A model generated the notes under the pieces. That model searched no databases. It was given only the letters and a program-made list of their open reading frames with translations, and was not told the DNA's origin. From Cryobacterium sp. Y29 (lineage in GTDB: Bacteria; Actinomycetota; Actinomycetes; Actinomycetales; Microbacteriaceae), in assembly GCF_002929825.1 (NCBI RefSeq), contig NZ_PJJN01000035.1, positions 1 through 64,000 of the forward strand: a stretch of DNA of 64,000 nucleotides. Reading direction: 5' to 3'. Made by a program: the position numbers and the translations under genes. Below are positions 34,926 through 43,247 of this stretch, piece after piece (positions within the stretch are counted from its first letter, which is position 1; every line of letters begins with the position of its first letter).

Positions 34926-35174
34926 AAGTCATGTCCGCCTGGTCAGCGCACCGTGAGCAGCCTTGAGACCGTGGACAGATCACGTAAAAGGCAATCCTTG
35001 GAAGGACGTCAGTCAGGGTTAGGGTCACGCAGCCTCAAGACTCTTCTCATCATTACCGTCAGGGTTGGGTGAGGCCAGTGCCTAATAGCAAGTCCGCCGT
35101 TTGACGTAGGGCGAGAATCAGGAATCATCACCATGTTCAGTCCGTCTTTCATCGCCGTGCGCGACGATAGTTAT

Positions 35175-35566
35175 ATGAGTAGTCCCGGACCCCGAGCTGG
35201 TGGTCCGACCTTGAGAAGGTCGTTCACCCCAGCGCAGAAGCTTGCCCACCTCGCCGCGTATGACACGGCTATCAAGAACTATGAGGGCGGTGCGTATCTG
35301 CGCACCGAGGGGTTGTACTCCTCGCAGATCACGGAGTGGCGCAAGCTTCGTGACGCGGGTGTCCTTGCGGGGAAAAAGCCCGGGGAGAAGATTGGCCGAT
35401 TAACGCCGGAGCAAGCTGAAATCGCCCGGCTGCGCCGCCAGTTGAGCAAGACCGAGCAGCGGTTGGAAACGACGGGGTGGCGTTGGAGATCATGTCAAAA
35501 ATGCACGAGCTACTCGAAAGTCTTTCGAAGAGCTCGCGGGACGAAACACCGCGTGCGTTGCCGTAA
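35175..35566 (+). pseudogene. IS3 orfA with frameshift
   Basis: The frame opens with MSSPGPRAGGPTLRRSFTPA and keeps the helix-turn-helix (LAAYDTAIKNYEGGAYLRTE, SSQITEWRKLRDAG) and the leucine-zipper part (EQAEIARLRRQLSKTEQRLE). At the GGGG run near 35477 the reading passes into another frame, where ALEIMSKMHELLESLSKSS completes the protein and ends TAATG on the orfB start. One G is missing relative to an open product. Either OrfA is inactivated, or a sequencing error lies in the run. Unshifted reading adds an unrelated basic tail to 35711. Confidence 0.7.
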
Positions 35567-36573
35567 TGACCGCGTACCGCGAACTGGCCAGCCGAGGGAT
35601 CTCCACTCGCGTCGCGGCCGACCTGGTCGGGATCCCTCGAGCGACCGCCACCCGGAAACCACGCAGTCCGGTGGTCGGGCCGGCGCCCATTCCGGCGAAC
35701 AAGATCGATGATGTCGACCGCCGGCAGATTCTCGACGTCGTCAACTCGAAGCCGTTCGTGGACCTGCCGCCGATCCGGATCTACGCGCAGCTGCTCGACG
35801 CAGATAGGTACTTGTGCTCCATTTCAACGATGTATCGGGTGCTGGACGAGAACCAGCGGGTCAAGGACCGCCGCCGTCTGGCACGCCATCCGGCCCGGGC
35901 GATCCCGGAGCTGACCGCCACGGGACCCGGCCAGGTGCTCAGCTGGGATATTACGAAACTCGCTGGCCCGGTCAAGGGGAAGTACTGCGATGCCTACGTG
36001 ATGATCGATATTTACTCCCGCTACATTGTCGGCGCGTATGTTCACGCGTCGGAATCGGACGAGCTGGCGGTGGAGATGATGAAGGAAATCTTCGGCATTC
36101 ACCGCGTCCCGCAGGTCGTGCACGCTGACCGCGGCACGTCGATGACGTCCAAGACCGTCGCGGCGTTGCTGTCGGATCTAGAGGTCACCAAGTCGCATTC
36201 GAGGCCGCGCGTAAGTAACGACAATCCCTACAGCGAGGCGTGGTTCACGACCCTCAAATTCGCTCCGACGTTCCCCGAACGCTTCGGCTCCCTCGCCGAC
36301 GCAAAGACGTTCATGGCCTCATTCGTCGACGGCTACAACCACGAACATCGCCACTCCGGGATTGGCCTGAACACGCCAGCGGACGTCCACTACGGCCTCG
36401 CAGCAGCGAAAGCCATCCGACGAGCAGCGACGCTGGACGCGGCCCGCGCACGCTTCCCCGAGCGATTCAGCACGACCCAGGCGCCTCAGATTCTCTCCAT
36501 TCCCGAGACGGCATGGATCGACAAACCAGCCGACAAACCCACCGAAAAGGAACGCCTCGAACTCGCCGCCTAA
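35566..36573 (+). CDS. IS3-family transposase OrfB
   Basis: A 335-residue DDE integrase. It has an N-terminal helical domain (MTAYRELASRGISTRVAADL), an HTH_21-like segment (VDLPPIRIYAQLLDADRYLC) and the catalytic core with Asp in VLSWDITKLAGP, Asp in VVHADRGTSMTSK and Glu in NDNPYSEAWFTTLK. The C-terminal HRHSGIGLNTPADVHYG is standard. The ATG overlaps the orfA stop (TAATG). Most IS3 elements fuse OrfA and OrfB by frameshifting, but here reinitiation seems likely. The frame is complete. Confidence 0.95.
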   Translation: MTAYRELASRGISTRVAADLVGIPRATATRKPRSPVVGPAPIPANKIDDVDRRQILDVVNSKPFVDLPPIRIYAQLLDADRYLCSISTMYRVLDENQRVKDRRRLARHPARAIPELTATGPGQVLSWDITKLAGPVKGKYCDAYVMIDIYSRYIVGAYVHASESDELAVEMMKEIFGIHRVPQVVHADRGTSMTSKTVAALLSDLEVTKSHSRPRVSNDNPYSEAWFTTLKFAPTFPERFGSLADAKTFMASFVDGYNHEHRHSGIGLNTPADVHYGLAAAKAIRRAATLDAARARFPERFSTTQAPQILSIPETAWIDKPADKPTEKERLELAA

Positions 36574-36601
36574 ACTCCCACTGGTCTCATCCACCTTGAC
36601 A

Positions 36602-36904
36602 ACTTCCGCGACGGTGCCGTCATTCTGTGACGAAAGAACGCCTCAATTCTTCAGCAGAACTCATAGACTCACACCGCGCCGGCGACGTGCTGTTGATCGG
36701 AACGATCTTTGGTCAAGTCCCTGTGATGACGTATCGACGCTCGATACCGGAAGTTTGACGATCCCATTCACTGGATGAAACTCGCAGATTCGGGCAGATA
36801 TTGAAAGTTCTTCATGAAAAAAGTCATGGTCCTGCATATTCGTGAAAAACTGAGGCACAGTAAAACTTGTCTGCTCGGCCTTGCAATGACGGAAGGATTA
36901 CAGC
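36602..36904. other. Leader/promoter region of sugar ABC operon
   Basis: No gene is supported. The last 15 bases give GGAAGGA, the ribosome-binding site of the binding protein gene. No clear operator palindrome was found, and no regulator gene is adjacent because the IS3 element abuts the region. Upstream control genes may have been displaced by the insertion. Confidence 0.4.
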
Positions 36905-38209
36905 GTGAAACTCAACAGAAAACGTTCGCTTGCAGTGGGGGCGGTAGTCGTGGCGGTCACCGTTCTTTCCGGGTGTGTTGGTTTCGGGAGCGGTGGAGGC
37001 GGTGGGGGAGAAGCAGGCTCTAACGAGCTGACCTTCACCACGTGGGCGGGAGACAGCGAAGCAGTCGCTTTCAAAGCCTTGATCAAGCAGTTCGAGACCG
37101 AGAACGACGGCGTGACAGTCAAGTTGAATGTCGTTCCTTATGCTCAGATGTTTTCGGGGATTGACGCCAAGCTTTCGTCCGGAAACGCTCCCGACATCTT
37201 TCGAGTCGACTACGGGAACCTGGGCGTTTATTCAAGCCAGGACCAGTTGCTAGACCTGAGTCCGTATCTGGCGGATGAGCAGAATAACTTTATTCCTGCG
37301 ATGTGGCAGGCCGTGTCGTTCGAGAATAAGCCTTACGGTGTTCCTCATCAGACCGACGTCTCTGCTCTTCTCGTGAACACTGACATGTTGACGGAAGCCG
37401 GAATCGATGTCGCTTCGTTGCCGACGACTCAGGCTGATGCGTGGACGTGGAACGAGTTTTCGGATGTTGCGAAGCAACTTCGGACTGCATTGCCAGCAGA
37501 TAAATATCCGTTCGTCTATAACTGGCAATTAGGAGGCGCTCCGCGATGGTTGAGTTGGGTGTTCCAGGCCAACGGCGCCCTTTTCGAGAAGGATGGAACG
37601 ACACCGGCGATCGATTCGCCCGCCGGCAAGAAGGCTCTTGACTACACGAAGAGCTTTTATGACAACCAGTGGGTCCCTCCGACGAGTTCAACGAAGTCGT
37701 CCGTGTACGCGGACACCACCTTCCAAGAGGGCACTGCTGCGATGGTTTTCGCTGGTTCATTCTTGGTGCCGGACATGGAAACCCTCGCCAAGTTCAATTG
37801 GACTGCAATTCCGATGCCGCGTGATGAGCGCGGAGCTACAGATCTTGGGGGTAACGCGCTAGTCGCGACAAAGGATACGAAAAATCCGGAACTTGCCGCA
37901 AAGTTCCTTGCGTTCATGGTGCAGGCCGATAGTATGTCGGCGTTTTGCGCAGCCACCAATGAACTCCCGACCCGAACAGACCTGGCAGCAGATGCAGTTA
38001 CGTTCATTGTGCGACCCGACGTGATGCCCGTCTTCGTTGAACAAGCCAGCACCATCGAACCCAGCGATGTCACGCAGCTGACTTCGCCCGCAATGGCGGC
38101 GATCTCAACAGCCCTGCAGGATCAGCTTGAAGCTGCATTCGTCGGTGGCCAGTCCACGGGGGACACGCTGAGCAACTTGACCCGTGCCATCGAAGAGGCC
38201 AGCAAGTAA
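36905..38209 (+). CDS. Sugar ABC transporter substrate-binding lipoprotein
   Basis: A 434-residue family-1 solute-binding protein. The lipoprotein signal is MKLNRKRSLAVGAVVVAVTV ending in LSGC, with Cys24 the lipidated residue, followed by a Gly-rich linker. The mature protein has ELTFTTWAGDSEAVAFKALI, SGNAPDIFRVDYG, GVPHQTDVSALLVNTDMLTE and EGTAAMVFAGSFLV, all standard for MalE/UgpB-like proteins. GTG start. The two permease genes follow with stop/start overlap, so this is the first gene of a three-gene operon importing an oligosaccharide or similar compound. Confidence 0.93.
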   Translation: MKLNRKRSLAVGAVVVAVTVLSGCVGFGSGGGGGGEAGSNELTFTTWAGDSEAVAFKALIKQFETENDGVTVKLNVVPYAQMFSGIDAKLSSGNAPDIFRVDYGNLGVYSSQDQLLDLSPYLADEQNNFIPAMWQAVSFENKPYGVPHQTDVSALLVNTDMLTEAGIDVASLPTTQADAWTWNEFSDVAKQLRTALPADKYPFVYNWQLGGAPRWLSWVFQANGALFEKDGTTPAIDSPAGKKALDYTKSFYDNQWVPPTSSTKSSVYADTTFQEGTAAMVFAGSFLVPDMETLAKFNWTAIPMPRDERGATDLGGNALVATKDTKNPELAAKFLAFMVQADSMSAFCAATNELPTRTDLAADAVTFIVRPDVMPVFVEQASTIEPSDVTQLTSPAMAAISTALQDQLEAAFVGGQSTGDTLSNLTRAIEEASK

Positions 38210-39150
38210 TGACGTCGCTCACCGCACGTGGACGGGACAGCGCTCCGTTGTCGCCACGTCCGCGCGCGGCGCGGCGCGCCTCACGCCTACGGGAGTCTCT
38301 CATCGGCTGGGGCTTTCTGGCGCCCAACCTCACCCTCATGGCAATTTTTCTGTTCCTACCCATCCTGTGGGCTTTGCAGTTGTCGTTTCAGGACAGTCGG
38401 GGATTTGGCTCCCCGGAGTGGGTTGGTCTGAAGAACTACGCCAAGCTCGTCGGCGACCCAGTTTTCTGGCAGAGCTTCGGGAATACTATTGTCTTCACCA
38501 TTTTGACCGTGCCAATCACGATGGTTGGTGGCCTCTGCCTGGCCGTGCTGATGAATTCTGTGCTGCCTGCGCGTGGCGTTTTTCGCACGGTTATCGTACT
38601 GCCGATGGTTATTTCCGGGGTTGCCTCGGGGATGATCGCGGGAATCATCTTCTACCAATCAAACGGCATCATCAACAAGGTGCTTTCCGCGGTGGGCCTG
38701 TATCCGGTGGCTTGGCAGTCCGACGGTTTGCCGGCGTTGATCTCGGTTGTTATTGTGGCGATCTGGCTGCGGATCGGCTTCAACATGATCATCTATCTGG
38801 CCGGTCTGCAGGGGATCGAGCCACAACTTTATGAGGCGGCACGCATCGACGGCGCCAGCCGCTGGCAGCAGCTTCGCTCTATCACCGTACCCCTAGTCGG
38901 TCCGAGTACGTTCTTCTTGCTGATCATGAACGTGATCGCCTCGTTCCAGGTTTTCGACCTCATCTTCGTGATGACTGGGGGCGGGCCGGGCAATTCTACC
39001 TCCGTGCTGGTGACCTACGCCTACCGCAACGGCTTTCAGATCAGGGAACAGGGCTACGGTGCCGCGATCGGCATTGTCATCCTTATTATCACGCTCCTTT
39101 TTACCTTTGTGCAGTGGAAAACGAGTCGCACGCGCGACCAGGTCGGATAA
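38209..39150 (+). CDS. Sugar ABC transporter permease (MalF-like)
   Basis: A 313-residue protein with six membrane spans after a basic cytosolic N-terminus (about 30 residues). The EAA loop that contacts the ATPase reads YEAARIDGASRWQQLRSIT (about 205-223). The gene starts inside the stop of the binding-protein gene (TAATG), so the two are translationally coupled. It forms the import channel with the next permease. No ATPase gene lies in the window, so an unlinked multitask ATPase of the MsiK type would be needed, as is common in actinobacteria. Confidence 0.95.
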   Translation: MTSLTARGRDSAPLSPRPRAARRASRLRESLIGWGFLAPNLTLMAIFLFLPILWALQLSFQDSRGFGSPEWVGLKNYAKLVGDPVFWQSFGNTIVFTILTVPITMVGGLCLAVLMNSVLPARGVFRTVIVLPMVISGVASGMIAGIIFYQSNGIINKVLSAVGLYPVAWQSDGLPALISVVIVAIWLRIGFNMIIYLAGLQGIEPQLYEAARIDGASRWQQLRSITVPLVGPSTFFLLIMNVIASFQVFDLIFVMTGGGPGNSTSVLVTYAYRNGFQIREQGYGAAIGIVILIITLLFTFVQWKTSRTRDQVG

Positions 39151-39159
39151 GGACATCCC

Positions 39160-40071
39160 ATGACACAAACGGTAGCCATTCCAAACAAATTGGCGACAAC
39201 GATGAGCGGCGATCGCGAGCCTCGACGGAAAAGCAGAAGTAGTGCCGCGGTGATCGGCGATCGCAAGGGAATCGTATGGCGAAGTATCATCGCTATCGTG
39301 GTCGCGATCATCATGGTCTTCCCGCTGTATTGGATGGTGGTGGTGGCGTTCTCCCCACGTGGGGAGGCGTTCGAACCCACACTACGGTTCTGGCCAAGTG
39401 CCTGGACCACCGAAAACTTCCAGAGAGTATTCGAGCTGTACCCGGTAGCAACCTGGTTCGGCAACTCAGTGGTCATCGGCCTTTTCATCACCTTCCTCAC
39501 CGTGGTGGTCAATTTGCTCGCCGGCTATGCATTCGCACGATTGAGATTCCGCGGGCGAAACGTACTCTTCCTCTTAACCCTCGCCACGATGATGATCCCC
39601 GTCCAGGCGATCATGGTTGCTCAATTCCGACTGGTTTCCGACTTAGGTATTTATGGCAGCTACTGGGGTGTGATCCTGCCAGGGGCCGCAGCGGCATTCG
39701 GGATATTCCTCGCCAGACAGTTCTTCATCGGAATTCCGGACGAGATCATCGAGGCTGCGAAAATAGATGGCAGCGGGCAAATCCGCATTTTCCTGCAGGT
39801 GGTGCTGCCATTGAGTAAGCCGCTGATCGCGGTTCTCATCCTGCTCACCCTGATGGGAAGCTGGAACGACTTCGCGTGGCCCCTGATCGCATTGAATGAC
39901 AATCAGCTATTCACTCTCCCGATTGGACTTCTGTACCTCCAAAACCAGACGGCGCCCAATTACAATGCCACAATGGCCCTGGCGCTGATCTCAGTCCTTC
40001 CAATGGTCGTGCTTTTCCTGTCCTTTCAGCGTTACTTCGTGCAGGGCTTCGCCCGCAGCGGTATTCGTTGA
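39160..40071 (+). CDS. Sugar ABC transporter permease (MalG-like)
   Basis: A 303-residue protein. A charged N-terminal tail (about 45 residues) precedes six membrane spans. The EAA loop reads IIEAAKIDGSGQIRIFLQVV (about 200-219), and FPLYWMVVVAFSP and LMGSWNDFAWPLI are family hallmarks. It follows the other permease after nine bases. No catabolic enzyme follows. The next 430 bases have no supported gene, which suggests that the operon was cut short or that its enzymes lie elsewhere. Confidence 0.95.
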   Translation: MTQTVAIPNKLATTMSGDREPRRKSRSSAAVIGDRKGIVWRSIIAIVVAIIMVFPLYWMVVVAFSPRGEAFEPTLRFWPSAWTTENFQRVFELYPVATWFGNSVVIGLFITFLTVVVNLLAGYAFARLRFRGRNVLFLLTLATMMIPVQAIMVAQFRLVSDLGIYGSYWGVILPGAAAAFGIFLARQFFIGIPDEIIEAAKIDGSGQIRIFLQVVLPLSKPLIAVLILLTLMGSWNDFAWPLIALNDNQLFTLPIGLLYLQNQTAPNYNATMALALISVLPMVVLFLSFQRYFVQGFARSGIR

Positions 40072-40503
40072 TGCTGACCTATCTCTGCACCCTGCCCCGT
40101 TGGCTGCACCATGGGCTGTGCCTGCCGCGCAAAGACGCATCGTGACGGTTGCGTCGCTTGCGCTGTGCGCGTGTCAACCGGTATTCGGTAGTTCGCTGCC
40201 GTTCGTCGTGTTGGCTGCGGTCGTTGCGCTGTTACCGGGTCTGTGGCTCCGCCATCCGCTGCGTCTGAGGCGAAAGACGCTGTAGTTCTGGTGTCCTCTC
40301 TTTATGCCGTCGGGCTCATCCTCTTTGTGGGGCCGAGGTCCTACTGTCCGGGTTTCTTTAGCGCTCTAAGAACACGGTTGGTCGCCTGCATTCAGCGCGC
40401 CGCTGCAGCAGGGTGCGTCACCAAGATCGTTGACACCATCCTGTCCGTTCCGCTACATTCGGGCCATGCAGCCGTTGATGACTGAGGTTGGAGGGCGCCG
40501 ATT
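40072..40503. other. Region without a supported gene
   Basis: A 61-codon frame at 40100-40285 has hydrophobic stretches (IVTVASLALCACQPV, VVLAAVVALLPGLWL) but no ribosome-binding site. The last 50 bases hold GGAGGGCG, serving the AmiS gene. No hairpin terminator was recognised. Confidence 0.4.
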
Positions 40504-41154
40504 ATGAGTAATGTTGGGCTGCTGTACGTGGGGGTCATTCTTTTTATCAACGGGCTCATGCTCATCGGCGTGATTCCCGGCAAGTCGGCTGCCATTCTCA
40601 ACTTTTTTGTCGGTGGCATGCAGGTCGTGCTTCCAACGATCATTCTGATCCAAGCGAATAATGATCCGGCGATCGTCCTCGGGGCTGCGGGGCTCTATCT
40701 TTTTGGGTTCACGTATCTCTACGTCGGCATTCTGCAGGTGACCGGCGTGAGCGGAGAAGGGCTCGGTTGGTTCTCCTTGTTCGTGTCGGCGTGCGCGCTG
40801 GTGATCGGCGTCATTCAGTTCACGCTCGGCGACGCGGTTTTCGGCGTGATCTGGTGGATCTGGGCCGTGTTGTGGTTCTTCTTTTTCCTGCTGCTCGGTC
40901 TGGGAAAAGAGTCCTTGGCCCGTACGACTGGGTGGTTCGCGATTTTGATCAGCCACCTCACGGCCACCATTCCGGCCTTTTTTCTGCTGCTGGGCCGTTA
41001 CGAGTCGAACACTGCCCTGGCCCTCGGCATGGCAGCCCTTGGCGGGATCGCGCTCGTGATGGCGATGGTCATCGGACGGTGGGCGAGAGTCGCGGCGGCG
41101 CCTGCGGCGCCTGCGGCGCCTGCGGCATCTGCTCCCGCATTGATCGTGACCTGA
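40504..41154 (+). CDS. AmiS/UreI-family amide/urea channel
   Basis: A 216-residue protein with six membrane helices: MSNVGLLYVGVILFINGLML, then PTIILIQANNDPAIVLGAAG, LYLFGFTYLYVGILQVTG and WWIWAVLWFFFFLLLGL. AmiS/UreI proteins let short amides or urea cross the membrane. The Ala/Pro-rich C-tail ([14 protein letters not shown]) is a simple-repeat extension. It begins a cluster with FmdB and formamidase and would supply formamide or acetamide to the enzyme. An FmdB gene follows after nine bases. Confidence 0.93.
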   Translation: MSNVGLLYVGVILFINGLMLIGVIPGKSAAILNFFVGGMQVVLPTIILIQANNDPAIVLGAAGLYLFGFTYLYVGILQVTGVSGEGLGWFSLFVSACALVIGVIQFTLGDAVFGVIWWIWAVLWFFFFLLLGLGKESLARTTGWFAILISHLTATIPAFFLLLGRYESNTALALGMAALGGIALVMAMVIGRWARVAAAPAAPAAPAASAPALIVT

Positions 41155-41163
41155 AAGGGAACC

Positions 41164-41454
41164 ATGCCCACCTACGAGTACCGGTGCCCCGACTGCGCGG
41201 ACTTCGACCTCGTCTTTGAGATGCGTTCTGTGCCCGATTTGGTGAGCTGCCCGACGTGCGCCTGCACCGCCCGGCGCCGCATGAGCGCGCCCGGGATCTC
41301 GACGGCCAGTTCGGCTGCATTTCGACTCATAGACGACACCAACCGCAGCGCGCACGAGCCCGCGGTCGTGAACTCTCCCGCCCCCGGACGGCGTTCTGGT
41401 CCCGCGCAGAAATACACGTTGAACCCGCTACATAAAAAGCTTCCCCGACCGTAA
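41164..41454 (+). CDS. fmdB: FmdB-type zinc-ribbon protein
   Basis: A 96-residue protein whose first 40 residues are the FmdB zinc ribbon: MPTYEYRCPDCADFDLVFEM and VSCPTCACTARRRMSAPGI, giving C-x2-C ... C-x2-C. The C-terminal half is disordered and basic. FmdB genes accompany formamidase genes and were proposed as regulators of amide utilisation, although this is not proven. It lies between AmiS and FmdA in one transcription unit (36 bases to FmdA). Confidence 0.92.
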   Translation: MPTYEYRCPDCADFDLVFEMRSVPDLVSCPTCACTARRRMSAPGISTASSAAFRLIDDTNRSAHEPAVVNSPAPGRRSGPAQKYTLNPLHKKLPRP

Positions 41455-41490
41455 GTACACGTTCGCACGCACCCGAAGAAGGAGAACAAG

Positions 41491-42747
41491 ATGCCCGAGC
41501 TGCTGTTTCCGCTAGATTCTTCGAAAAAATTTGAGGACCAGGAGAAGGTGGGGCACAACCGCTGGCATCCCGAAATCCCGCCGGTCGCCACAGTGAAGCC
41601 TGGCACGTCGTTTCGGGTGGATTGCCGCGAATGGTTCGACGGCGCCATCGTGAACGATGACTCGGCCGACGACATTCTCAACGCGCCGCTGCTGACCGTG
41701 CACAAGCTCAGCGGCCCGTTCGCCGTGGAAGGCGCCCAACCGGGAGACCTGCTGGTAGTGGACATTCTCGATGTGGGACCCATCCCCATGGAAGACACCG
41801 GACCGCTCGCAGGGCAGGGCTGGGGATACACCGGAATTTTCGCGCGGAACAACGGCGGCGGTTTTCTCACCGATCAGTTTCCCGACGCGTACAAGGCCAT
41901 TTGGGATTTCACCGGTCAGACCGCAACTTCACGACACATCCCGAATGTGTCGTTCACCGGGCTCATCCATCCCGGGCTGATGGGTACGGCACCGTCAGCG
42001 AAGCTGCTGGCCACCTGGAACAAGCGAGAAGGTGACCTGATCGCCACCAACCCGCACCGCGTGCCGCCCCTTGCGCTTCCGCCGGAGGCCGAGCACGCCG
42101 TTCTGGGGTCCCTCGCTCCCTCGGAGTTCGCACGGGTAGCCGGAGAGGCCGCCCGCACCGCACCACCACGCGAAAACGGGGGCAACCAGGACATCAAGAA
42201 CCTGTCCAAGGGCAGCCGGATTTTCTACCCGGTGTTCGTGGACGGCGCCAACCTTTCTCTCGGTGACCTGCACTTCTCTCAAGGCGACGGTGAGATCACA
42301 TTCTGCGGGGCTATCGAGATGGGCGGTTTCATCGAGCTGCGCGTGGACATCATCAAGGGCGGCATGGAGACGTACGGGGTGAGCGAGAACGCCATCTTCA
42401 TGCCGGGCAATGTGGAACCGCAGTTCAGCCAGTGGCTGGCCTTCTCCGGAACCTCGGTGACGCTCGACGGCGAACAGCGCTATCTGGACTCGCACCTGTC
42501 GTACCAGCGGGCCTGCCTGCACGCCATCGACTACCTCACTAAGTTCGGGTACTCGCCAGAACAGGTCTACCTGCTGCTCGGCGCCGCACCCATTGAAGGC
42601 CGGTTGTCGGGCGTGGTCGACATTCCGAACTCCTGCTCGACGGTATACATCCCCACATCGATCTTCGATTTCGATGTGCAGCCGTCAGCCGCCGGGCCGT
42701 TCCAGGTCAATCCGGGAATCGGTGCACCGCGAGCGGCCAACCGGTGA
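41491..42747 (+). CDS. fmdA: Formamidase/acetamidase
   Basis: A 418-residue enzyme of normal length. Features: VGHNRWHPEIPPVATVKPG, VHKLSGPFAVEGAQPGDLLV, TGLIHPGLMGTAPSAKLLA, NGGNQDIKNLSKGSRIFYPV and LGDLHFSQGDGEITFCGAIE, the last with metal- and cysteine-containing active-site residues. It hydrolyses formamide to formate and ammonia in the cytosol. A strong ribosome-binding site (GAAGGAGAA) precedes ATG. It ends the AmiS-FmdB-FmdA operon. A related C-terminal fragment follows directly downstream. Confidence 0.95.
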   Translation: MPELLFPLDSSKKFEDQEKVGHNRWHPEIPPVATVKPGTSFRVDCREWFDGAIVNDDSADDILNAPLLTVHKLSGPFAVEGAQPGDLLVVDILDVGPIPMEDTGPLAGQGWGYTGIFARNNGGGFLTDQFPDAYKAIWDFTGQTATSRHIPNVSFTGLIHPGLMGTAPSAKLLATWNKREGDLIATNPHRVPPLALPPEAEHAVLGSLAPSEFARVAGEAARTAPPRENGGNQDIKNLSKGSRIFYPVFVDGANLSLGDLHFSQGDGEITFCGAIEMGGFIELRVDIIKGGMETYGVSENAIFMPGNVEPQFSQWLAFSGTSVTLDGEQRYLDSHLSYQRACLHAIDYLTKFGYSPEQVYLLLGAAPIEGRLSGVVDIPNSCSTVYIPTSIFDFDVQPSAAGPFQVNPGIGAPRAANR

Positions 42748-42837
42748 GGTGCGCCGGGTGATCCGGCGAGCAGCAGCTGGAGGCTGACGCCGCTCTTCAG
42801 CCGTATCGGCTCGACTCCCGGTCGACCTGGGCGCGTC

Positions 42838-43167
42838 GCGCCGCTGTACTCTGAGTGGCTGACATTCGTGGGAATCTCGGTCGATCACCGTGACAACACA
42901 AACCTGTACATGGACGCCGCCGAGGCCTACCGCAACGCCTGTCTGAACGCGATCGAATACCTGACCAAGTGGGGTTACACCGGAGAGCAGGCGTACCTGA
43001 TCCTCGGCACGTCCCCCATCGAGGGTCGCATCGGTGGCGTCGTCGACATACCGAATGCGGCTTGTTCGGTGTTCCTTCCGACCGAGATCTTCGATTTCGA
43101 TGTGCGTCCAAACGGTGACGGACCGATCTACACCGACCGAGGACAGGTGGCCGTCGCCTCCTCCTGA
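42838..43167 (+). pseudogene. C-terminal remnant of a second formamidase gene
   Basis: The frame reads APLYSEWLTFVGISVDHRDN and then ACLNAIEYLTKWGYTGEQAY, LILGTSPIEGRIGGVVDIPN and EIFDFDVRPNGDGPIY. This is parallel to the last 110 residues of the neighbouring FmdA but clearly divergent from it (for example KWGYTGEQAY against KFGYSPEQVY). There is no start. It is the tail of a different paralogue, not a recent duplicate. Recombination between two tandem formamidase genes could have removed the rest. Confidence 0.85.
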
Positions 43168-43247
43168 GCGAATCGACGCAAGGCCGATCCCGCACAACAC
43201 CGGATGGATCGGCGCCGAACCATCCGCTCGATGTGATCGCGGCCCTC

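Larger units (their letters stand above)
35057..36601 (+). mobile_element. IS3-family insertion sequence
   Basis: Terminal inverted repeats can be aligned: GTCAGGGTTGGGTGAGGCCA at the left (35058-35077) and, on the opposite strand, GTCAAGGTGGATGAGACCA at the right. The element is about 1.54 kb and carries orfA and orfB. Related copies are the right end at 1-66 and the deleted copy at 20150-20723. No clear target duplication is visible. Confidence 0.8.
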
